A stretch of 64,000 nucleotides of DNA from SZUA-36 sp963801195 (lineage in GTDB: Bacteria > Pseudomonadota > Gammaproteobacteria > Xanthomonadales > SZUA-36), in the NCBI GenBank assembly GCA_963801195.1, contig CAWDDX010000003.1:186001-250000 (forward strand), given 5' to 3'. Below, piece after piece: positions 47,809 to 55,341 of the stretch. How positions within the stretch are numbered: the first letter of the stretch is position 1; the number at the start of each line of letters is the position of its first letter. A program made the position numbers and the translations under genes. The notes below the pieces were generated by a model. It was not told where the DNA came from. It made no database searches and saw only the letters and a list, made by a program, of their open reading frames with translations.

Positions 47809-48766
47809 CTACAACCGCTCTGGACAGAGCCTGTTGCCAATTGCGTGTCCCTTGATGAATTTTCGACCAACTGACCTGGCAAAAGCTTTAAGCATACTCA
47901 CTGGCCCCAGCGCACCAAACGACGGAATCTCATCTTTGGCGAGGTAATTCAGCACCGGCGCGGCATCCATCCGTAGCCGGGTCAGGATCGGTGGAGCATG
48001 CGCCGGGATGTAACCCCGCTTGTGGCGTTTAATTTCTCTGCCACCCCAGTCCACCAGTTCCAGGTAGTCCTTTAGCCTGAACGGAATACCATCAGCATTC
48101 TTCCCGGAAAACGGTCTCAGGGAAGTTCCCTCCGGTCGCAGAATACGTTCCTGAATGGAGGTGTAATCAGATTGTTCCGGGTGTCCTTGCCATCGCGGCC
48201 CGAATGGGATTCAGGTCGACATAAGCCATGCAGGCCAGTACGGCCCTTGGATCCAATAGGCCTGTGACTTGAAACGCCCTTCCCAGAACCGGCCCGTACA
48301 GTGGTCTTCCGATTGGCCATGCGGGCAATCGGTTCATTGATACAGCGCATGAACCAGGACAGATCACACAAGCGGTCACGCCAGATTGAAAACAACGTCT
48401 GACCCGCTCGAGTTCAGTATCAGTCAAATCTGCGTTACCCAGGTACTGATGCATCAACAATGGGCCGGTGAAGACCTGCATCCAGCGCCTGGCGACTTCT
48501 TCATCCGACCATTCCTTGACCTTTTCAACGTCAATCCTGATCACGATGTGATAGTGGTTGCTCATGATGGCGTAGGCGCACAGATCAACGGCAAAGACTG
48601 AACACAGTAGCTTAATGCGATCGGCGATCCATTGGCGGCGGTGTTCAAAGCTAAAGCCGGAGAGCGAATCTTCGCCACACAGGAAAGCCCGCCTAACGCA
48701 ACGGGAGATGCAGTGGTAATACGGTGTGTCTTCGATGGAGACCTGGCGGTATCTTGGCTCTGGCAT
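47809..48766 (-). pseudogene. RAYT copy B, broken by frameshifts
   Basis: Homologous to RAYT A along its length and in the same position after a comM 3' end. The first 130 residues are intact, including HUH in MSNHYHIVIR. The frame then changes near LERVRRCF (about 48390), the conserved DLSWFMRCINEPIARMAN is in another frame, the frame shifts again around 48170-48310, and the C-terminus (MDWGGREIKRHKRGYIPAHA to CPERL) is in its own frame. At least three single-base lesions are present, so it is inactive. Confidence 0.92.
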
Positions 48767-49065
48767 GAAACCAGTGTAGGTCGGAACCGCAATTAACTAA
48801 CAGGGTACAACTGCATCAAGTCCTGTAGGATATTTCATGAGAAATGGGTGTCTTGGCTTTGCGAAAAGATCGGCTTAACTTACTATTCATGGCTGTTCGT
48901 GTTTTTTTCTTGGTAATCCGAAAGTTTCGTGGGTGTCTCCGTTCTTTCCGGCGCCTGATGCTCTCTCTTTATCGGCGAAACATAAGCCCTTGTTTTCCTG
49001 ATATTAATTCCACACACAGTACCTTTACAATCCTAATAAAGGACATCTGGCCTTCGGCCGTTTGT
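48767..49065. repeat. RAYT B leader, one RAYT repeat and a MITE-like remnant
   Basis: 48767-48840 is the RAYT A-type leader (AACAGGGTACAACTGCATCA, TCCTGTAGGA). 48841-48860 is one RAYT repeat (GAAATGGGTGTCTTGGCTTT). 48871-48891 (CGGCTTAACTTACTATTCATGG) matches the right end of the 116-bp element at 59259-59374 with a small deletion. The remainder up to the immunity gene is unrecognised. Confidence 0.65.
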
Positions 49066-49362
49066 TCAGGATCCTCGGCTATTAATAATAAAGAAAAGAG
49101 ACAGGAGAAGAATTACAACCGTTACAATCCCACTTATCGCGAACGTCAACGACCAACTCGAAAACCGGATAGGCACCCATTCCCTCCGCGCAACGTACCC
49201 ACCCGCCACTGCAGCAATCGCTAGCCCCAAAACGAATACTGAATAGGTTTTCCGGTCGTCGAAGAACTGCGGTAACACAAAAATGTAGGCGCTCGAAATT
49301 ATCGCCACTGCGGCCGCAACAACTACTGACTCCGCGATAAAGAACTTTACGATGCTTTTCAT
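49066..49362 (-). CDS. Probable membrane immunity protein for Rhs cassette 1
   Basis: 98 residues from ATG 49362 (AGGAG 6 bases upstream) with three predicted membrane helices at about 10-33, 43-60 and 72-92. It lies directly downstream of the Rhs toxin cassette on the same strand, the normal place for the cognate immunity gene. An inner-membrane immunity protein fits a toxin that acts in the periplasm or at the membrane. No family recognised. Confidence 0.65.
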   Translation of the reverse strand: MKSIVKFFIAESVVVAAAVAIISSAYIFVLPQFFDDRKTYSVFVLGLAIAAVAGGYVARREWVPIRFSSWSLTFAISGIVTVVILLLSLFFIINSRGS

Positions 49363-49443
49363 GACAGCTCCTGCTTCTGGCAATGTAGGTTTCGGAATGT
49401 TGAACCCCTAAATCTTGCTAAACTGCGGTTTCTCCGAAAGTTG

Positions 49444-50642
49444 TCACTTGCAAATTCCTTTCGAGTTACATGTAACCATTCGCTCGATACGACTGCCGGT
49501 CGGGGTGTATGTGGCAGTGACAGTGCCATTGGGGTTCACCTTCACTGAATTGTAACCCTTCGCTACAGCGACGTTTTTTTCGAGAACTTGCAAGGATTTC
49601 GCGCCATTAATCAATTTGCCCGCTTCCGCTTTGCAGTTATTGGCAACGATCCAGTTAGTATGCTCGTTCTCTTTCTTGTTCAACAGATCAAACGCCTTTT
49701 GCACGTAAGGATCGAGTTCTCTTCCCCCCATACGTTTCGCATTGCTGTTGTCAAGGGCTTCACGTGCGGTCTTTAGGTCGAGAACTTGGTCAATGTTCCA
49801 GCCTTTCAGGTTCGCGGCATTTCCCCAGCTATACGTGTGAGCAATCGACCCATCTTTGTTAGTCACGACTACGAATGTGTGCGTAATCGGATTCCATAGA
49901 CTGGCGGCAGAGTCGCCAAAGCTCGAAAGGTCACGGTTGATCCTATAAGTGTCCTCACCCGTCGGGTCCACCCCATTGACAGGATCATTCCCAACATAAG
50001 CATAAAGATTCATCTGATCTTCATACCCAACCGGATCCGTCTGCAAAAACCTCCCCAACTCCGGGTGATAAGCCCTGGCCTTATAGTGGTAAAGCCCCGT
50101 CCCCTTCAGCTGAATCTGCCCGGTATACCGGAACAGCGAATCGCTGTCATCAAGCGGCACACCGTAAACATCGTACTGATGGCTCTCCACCACCAACGCG
50201 CCATCTGTCTCGAGGACAATTGAACCGCGTTCATCGGCACGCAAATACACCATATCATTCAGCCCGCTGGAACCGCTGAAACGCGCAACCGGAATATCAC
50301 TGCCGGGTGCGTACACATAGAGAATAACCGGCGTGCCCATCATCGGGTCGTATTCACCGATCAGTTGATTGCCGGAATACACATAGTCTGTCGTATTACT
50401 ATCCAGTGTCGTGCTGATCAACCGGCCGGTGGGGTCGTAGGACAAGTGACAGCGACGTGCCGGACCCCGCTGCCGATTGCAAGCGGTTGTGCGCGTCATA
50501 GCCGTAGCTCCAGCCATCGTAGGCGGTCAGGTTGCCATTATCGTCATAGTACAGCGGGTCGGTGTTGTCGACGGTTGTGTACTGGTTCAGTTCATTGGGC
50601 GTGTATTCAGCCGGACTGCTGTTGGGCAGCAGCGTTTGCATG
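49444..50642 (-). pseudogene. Orphan Rhs C-terminal toxin cassette 1 (5'-truncated, frameshifted)
   Basis: The core begins at MQTLLPNSSPAEYTPNELNQ right at a RAYT repeat (50644-50667), runs through YD-repeats (YDAHNRLQSAA), shifts frame near 50445 and continues through YDPTGRLIST, YHYKARAYHPELGRFLQTDP and the cassette boundary NDPVNGVDPTGEDTYR. The variable tail of about 170 residues has THTFVVVTN...IAHTYSWGN and later NWIVANNCKAEAGKLI. An early His and a late NC pair is the order found in permuted NlpC/P60 (LRAT-like) hydrolases; this is a tentative call. No type VI or signal sequence remains. Confidence 0.75.
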
Positions 50643-50643
50643 G

Positions 50644-50667
50644 AAAGTGGCGACACCCACATCTAAT
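50644..50667. repeat. RAYT repeat at the Rhs 1 / RAYT C junction
   Basis: A single copy of the 24-base unit, beginning AAAGTGGCGACACCCACATC and ending TAAT. It differs by one base from the array units at 57.7-57.9 kb. The left side is the broken Rhs core; the right side is the RAYT leader. Confidence 0.85.
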
Positions 50668-50737
50668 CACATTACCTACAGGATACACAGTCCTTTTACC
50701 CTGTTGGCCATGAATATTTCTGTCTAAACTGGCTTTC

Positions 50738-51697
50738 ATGCCACAACCCAGAAAACGCCAGGTCTCATTACAGGACACACCCTACTACCACTGCATCTCA
50801 CGTTGTGTCCGCCGCGCTTTCCTGTGTGGCGAAGACGCCCATACCGGCTTTGACTTCGAACACCGCCGCCAATGGATCGCAGATCGCATCAAACTGCTCA
50901 GTAGCGTCTTCGCCATTGATCTGTGCGCCTACGCCATCATGAGCAATCACTACCATATCGTGATCAGGATTGATACTGACGCCATATCACACTGGACGGA
51001 TGAAGAAGTCGCCAGGCGTTGGCTGCAGATATTTACAGGACCCGTACTCATGCATCGTTTCCTGGCTGATGTCGAATTGAGCAGCGATGAACGCAAGTGT
51101 ATTGCTGATCTGATTCTCACCTGGCGTGAAAGATTGGCTGATCTGTCATGGTTCATGCGCTGTCTGAATGAACCCATCGCCAGGATGGCCAATGCTGAGG
51201 ATCACTGCACCGGCAGATTCTGGGAAGGGAGGTTCAAATCACAGGCTCTCCTGGATGCACGTGCAGTACTTGCATGTATGGCCTATGTAGACCTGAACCC
51301 GATTCGAGCAGCCATGGCCACTACGCCTGAGGACTCTGATTACACCTCTGTACAGGAGCGTATCAGGCAACCGGATAATGACCACCTGGCACCTTTCCGG
51401 GACAGTTCAAGTGATGTTATCCCATTCAGTCTTAAAGACTACCTGGAACTGGTGGACTGGAGTGCTCGAGAGATAAAAAACCAAAAACGGGGATATATTC
51501 CCGCCACTACACCGCCAATACTGCGAAGGCTTCAATTGGATGCTGCGCCTGTACTGGATTATCTTGCCAAAAATGATCTTCCATCACCCAGTGCCATCGG
51601 GCCGATTAGTATGCTCAGGGCGTTTGCGGAATCGGTGGGACGGAAATTTATCAAAGGCCATGTTCTTGGAAACAGGCTTTGTCCCGAAAACGTATAA
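50738..51697 (+). CDS. REP-associated tyrosine transposase (RAYT), copy C
   Basis: Intact 319-residue Y1/HUH protein: MPQPRKRQVSLQDTPYYHCI, HUH at His71-Tyr-His73 in MSNHYHIVIRID, candidate nucleophile Tyr183 in MAYVDLNPIRAA, and GHVLGNRLCPENV at the end. Its 70-base leader has CCTACAGGA and TTACCCTGTT, shared with RAYT A. The region 50644-51906 is repeated at 57904-59166 with no length change; the nine base differences I found all lie before 50881. It sits between two Rhs cassettes. Confidence 0.93.
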   Translation: MPQPRKRQVSLQDTPYYHCISRCVRRAFLCGEDAHTGFDFEHRRQWIADRIKLLSSVFAIDLCAYAIMSNHYHIVIRIDTDAISHWTDEEVARRWLQIFTGPVLMHRFLADVELSSDERKCIADLILTWRERLADLSWFMRCLNEPIARMANAEDHCTGRFWEGRFKSQALLDARAVLACMAYVDLNPIRAAMATTPEDSDYTSVQERIRQPDNDHLAPFRDSSSDVIPFSLKDYLELVDWSAREIKNQKRGYIPATTPPILRRLQLDAAPVLDYLAKNDLPSPSAIGPISMLRAFAESVGRKFIKGHVLGNRLCPENV

Positions 51698-51912
51698 CAA
51701 TCTAGCAACCCTGATCACTGCCTGTACACAGTCTGCCTGCAATAAACTGAATCTGACCCGACTTCGGTTTTTGCCAGGGATGTTTTGATTTTTTAACGAA
51801 AACTCCGGTCTCGTAATGTCTCGTAGCAATTTTGTGCTCGCCAGCATCTCAATCAGTCATCTCCATGAGCTGTGCTTCCAGGTAAATTCGTGGATGTCCT
51901 TGCTTTACTATG
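51698..51912. repeat. Conserved 3' flank of RAYT C
   Basis: Identical to the 3' flank of RAYT D up to TGGATGTCCTTGCTTT (51891-51906), where similarity stops. That end is a short form of the RAYT repeat in the opposite orientation to the one at 50644. A further near-copy, ACGTGGGTGTCTCTG, follows at 51938 inside the immunity gene. Confidence 0.75.
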
Positions 51913-52569
51913 TCAGATTTTATCTGGCCGTTGGAAGACGTGGGTGTCTCTGTTCTCCCTATCAATGAGCATTTTCAAAAAGGGATTTGCGAAACATTTA
52001 AAGTAATCCGGTTCCTTGATCATAAAATCTTCAGTGAATATTAGAGCTTCTTCTTTACGCCCCATGAGATAAAGGCAACTAGCTACTCGTTCGGGATAAC
52101 CACCGAGCATTGGCACACGCTCCTGGAGCAAAGGCAACAACAATTCATAACTTGCGATTGATTTTGCATAAGGCAAGCCAACATGCAAGTAAAGTTGAGC
52201 CAACCGCGCAGCCTGCATTTCGACATCAGTTTCGCGAGCAAATTCAATAGCTTGTTCTCGAGGCGACACATCTCCCATGTGCAATGAATACGTAGAAACG
52301 CTACGACTATATTTTCTTCCTTCGAGCGATGTACATAGCCTCATTATTGGAACCACGTGAATACCAATAAACGGATTAATCTCTACGCGCTCATCATAAA
52401 GCCCGGTATTTAGACCAACCCAGCAATGAAAGCCACCTTCGAGGGGCCAATCAACATCTTCCTTTCGATAGCGGATAAAACCTATAGCAGCGAGTGCTTC
52501 AAAACATTTTAAAAGCACATGCTGTTTAAATTTCGCATCACAAGGCTCGCCAATAGTTGGTAGCTTCAT
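51913..52569 (-). CDS. Probable immunity protein for Rhs cassette 2
   Basis: 218 residues, soluble. The start overlaps the toxin stop by one base (TAATG), the tight coupling expected of a toxin-immunity pair. The N-terminal half has aromatic-rich strands (EGGFHCWVGLNTGLYDERVE) and the C-terminal half is helical with a repeat-like LYLMGRKEEALIFTEDF. I recognise no named Imm family. The last 12 or so codons (DTHVFQRPDKI) are encoded by a RAYT repeat-like sequence, so the native C-terminus may have been replaced. Confidence 0.7.
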   Translation of the reverse strand: MKLPTIGEPCDAKFKQHVLLKCFEALAAIGFIRYRKEDVDWPLEGGFHCWVGLNTGLYDERVEINPFIGIHVVPIMRLCTSLEGRKYSRSVSTYSLHMGDVSPREQAIEFARETDVEMQAARLAQLYLHVGLPYAKSIASYELLLPLLQERVPMLGGYPERVASCLYLMGRKEEALIFTEDFMIKEPDYFKCFANPFLKMLIDRENRDTHVFQRPDKI

Positions 52570-53998
52570 TAGTTACATCTCCGATCAAGTTTACAGGAGG
52601 TCATTTTTGTTGGTTTCCCTGGATCTAAACCAGCTCTCTCTGCATTTTTTCCAACTGGTGTAACCTCTCGACCTGCTTTGATATCATCAAAAAGCTTTTG
52701 TTGTGGGCGAGTTGGTTGCCCATTACCTGATTTTACTTCAACCACACCTTTATCTTTAGTCACGATATCTGCACGAGTTTTAGTACCATCACTTGTCTTG
52801 AAAGTTACCTGGGTTCCAGCAACTTTATCTCCCATTTCTTTAATTACTGCTTTCTCTGCTTTTGCACCATTGACAACATTTTTTGCCAACTGCTCTGCTC
52901 TGGCTGTCGCCCTCACTCCAGCGCCTAATCCTGTAGCACCAGGAATTGCCGCTCCAGCTACATCCGCCCCAAGTGCGGTCATATTTGTAGCAGTAGCGCC
53001 TTCCGTCACAATAACGTAAACATCGTAAATAATGAATCCAATATCTGCTATCGTGTCAACTATCATCCCCGTTGGATCGGTATGATTCATTGGATCGTTG
53101 CCAACATAAGCATAAAGATTCATCTGATCTTCATACCCAACCGGATCCGTCTGCAAAAACCTCCCCAGACCCGGGTGATAGACCCTGGCCTTATAGTGAT
53201 AAAGCCCCGTGCCCTTCAGCTGAATCTGCCCGGTATACCTGAACAGCGAATCACTCGCCTCACTCGGCACTCCATAAACATCGTACTGGTGGCTCTCCAA
53301 TACCAAGGTGCCATCTGTCTCAAGGACAATTGAACCGCGTTCATCGGCCCGCAGATACACCACGTCATTCAAGCCATTGGAACCACTGAAGCGCGCAATC
53401 GGAATATCACTGCCGGGTGCGTACACATACAGATTGATGGGATTGCCCAGCTGGTCGTACTCACCAATCAATTGATCACCGGAATACACATAGTCTGTCG
53501 TATTACTATCCAGTGTCGTACTGATCAATCGGCCAGTGGGGTCGTAGGAAAGTGACAGTGACGTGCCAAACTCCGCCGCCGATTGCAAGCGGTTGTGCGC
53601 GTCGTAGCTGTAGCTCCAGCCATCGTAGGCGGTCAGGTTGCCATTAGCGTCATAGTGCAGCGGGTTGGTGTTGTCGACGGATGTGTACTGGTTCAGTTCA
53701 TTGAGCGCGTATTCCTCGGGACTGCTGATCGGCAGCAGTGTTTGCATGGTGCTGTCGGTTACCGTGCGTAACACAATCTGGCTGGCAGGGTTGTAGTCAA
53801 GGTCTGTTGCATTGAAATCGGTATCGGTGGAATCTTTGAGGGTGTGGATGTCCAGCCTTCCGATGCCGTCGTAATCGTAAGTGGTTGAACTGCCATCACC
53901 CCAAAACACATCGGTGACCCGGCCCATGCTGTCGTATTGGTAATCCGCGAGGGTCAGCGTGCTCCAGCCTGGTTGGCTGATTTTGATAAGTGTTTCCG
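52569..53998 (-). CDS. Orphan Rhs C-terminal cassette 2 with nuclease-like toxin domain
   Basis: The open frame covers RHS/YD repeats (YDGIGRLDIHTL, YDAHNRLQSAAEF, YVYSGDQLIGEYD), the hallmark FRYTGQIQLKGTGLYHYKAR and GRFLQTDPVGYEDQMNLYAY, then the variable tail. The tail ends in TRADIVTKDKGVVEVKSGNG...RPQQKLFDDI. Asp, ExK (EVKSG) and a following Gln fit a PD-(D/E)XK nuclease fold; this is inference. ATG 53927 is the first in-frame ATG, but coding similarity continues to about 53998, where it meets GGTGTCC of a RAYT-type repeat, so the 5' end is truncated and a native start is missing. Confidence 0.8.
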
Positions 53999-54322
53999 GA
54001 CACCCATCATTTTTGACATTTGTGAGATTTGGATGTCCTCACTTATTCGCTTATTCCAATAGTCTGATTGAGAATCTAGTTGGTGCGATTGCTTTTTCCG
54101 AAAGGCTTATGCTGGGCCTTAAGAAAGGCTCCCAAACCGGACCGATCGGTAACCTGCAAAAGACAAATCTCTGATACCCTATAGTGAGTTAAGAGGTGTT
54201 GGTTCTCTCACTAATAATGGCAAAATTTTGTCAAACATATATATTGAACCGCCCCGGGTATTCCGGAGACTCGTTTGTGTGAGTCAAACGGATAACCGTC
54301 AAAGATATCTCGGAATCGGCGA
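53999..54322. other. Intergenic region with RAYT-repeat pieces
   Basis: About 320 bases. ACACCCATCA (54000-54009) and inverted GGATGTCCTCACTT (54031-54044) are short RAYT-repeat pieces in opposite orientation. 54262-54287 holds the GACTC-8-GAGTC hairpin shared with HTH copy 2. No supported gene. Confidence 0.5.
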
Positions 54323-54766
54323 CTAGAAAAGTACACGTTCATGCAACCGATTCCAGCATGACGTCATTTCCCGGTCAAGAGCATCGACCGATATATCGAG
54401 GAGTCGAGCCACTCGATCACGGTGTTTGCGATACAGGATCATCTGTCCGCGCTCCCAATTCCCCCAGGTGCCTGGATCGACCCCAACAGCCTCTGCAGCA
54501 TCCCTGATTGACCAACCCATCATTCGGCGTTTGGCAAGCAGGTGCTGAGGCAATGTTTCTGGCTACGGGAAAGGGTTGTACCCCAAAAACTGCACAATGG
54601 CAGGGATAGATACGATTGGTGGCTCCGTTCGACCCTTTTCCCAATTCAGAACGGTCCAAGTGTTGATGTCGAGTTGTTCAGCGACTTCCTTCTGCATCAG
54701 CCCCAACTTAAGACGTTTTCTTCTGACATGATCACCCAGAGTTATAGGCTCAAAATCATATGGCAT
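54323..54766 (-). pseudogene. Tandem-HTH protein, copy 4, with in-frame amber codon
   Basis: The best-preserved copy. From ATG 54766: MPYDFEPITLGDHVRRKRLK, first HTH QKEVAEQLDINTWTVLNWEK, linker IVQFLGYNPFP, then a TAG codon at 54565-54563 where copy 3 has CAG (Gln), then the second HTH AKRRMMGWSIRDAAEAVGVD / PGTWGNWERGQ and the tail. Without the stop it would be about 147 residues with two XRE-like HTH domains. A longer frame begins at 54805. It abuts the comM 3' fragment of 54.8 kb. Confidence 0.75.
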
Positions 54767-54808
54767 TGGAATCAATGACTTAAGCAAAACAGGAGCAAAT
54801 GGCAAAAA

Positions 54809-55295
54809 GGCAATGAACCCCTGCCCGTGCGGACTCTCGGGTGATACCAGCGGCCGCTGTCATTGCAGCGGCGAACAGATCCAGCGCTACAACACCCGGA
54901 TTTCCGGCCCGCTGCTCGACCGCATCGATATCCAGGTGGAGGTGCTGCGCCCCAAGACCTCCATATTGACCGCGGCTAAGGGTGAATCCGAATGCTCCGC
55001 GTTTGTCAGAAAGCGGGTAATCGAAGCGCGACGAGTGCAATCGGATCGTGCCGGCAAAGCCAATGCCTTGCTCGACAACGGTGAGATAGAACAATTCTGC
55101 CGCATTCAAGGTGAATCACTGAGTCTGCTTGAACATGCCGTTGAGCAGCTTTTCCTGTCACCACGTGCCTGCCACCGTATCCTGAAAGTATCACGCACCA
55201 TCGCAGACCTGGACCAGGCCGCTGACATCCGTACCGAACATCTTGCCGAGGCGATTGCTTTCAGACGTTTGAGTGCACGGCTGGACCATGTCTGA
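54809..55295 (+). pseudogene. comM 3'-end duplicate, copy 3 (mosaic)
   Basis: Open frame MNPCPCGLSGD to SARLDHV, equivalent to codons 344-503 of comM. The first 225 bases differ from full-length comM at roughly one base in five, mostly silent, whereas the last 240 bases are over 90% identical. It therefore looks like an old comM 3' end partly overwritten by a newer one. It lacks the ATPase motifs. Upstream (54780-54812) it has the same junction sequence as copy 2. Confidence 0.9.
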
Positions 55296-55341
55296 AGGCT
55301 GACTGCCCTGTTTCATTGTCTTTTTATCCCTGGCCTTTATC

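Noticed and set aside
48844..49224. Plus-strand frame spanning repeat and antisense of the immunity gene
   Set aside because: Starts in a RAYT repeat and runs antisense to the membrane immunity gene.
31755..55341. Tyrosine or serine integrase for the island
   Set aside because: I looked for one on both strands and saw none; only RAYT, IS3 and ISL3 transposases are present.
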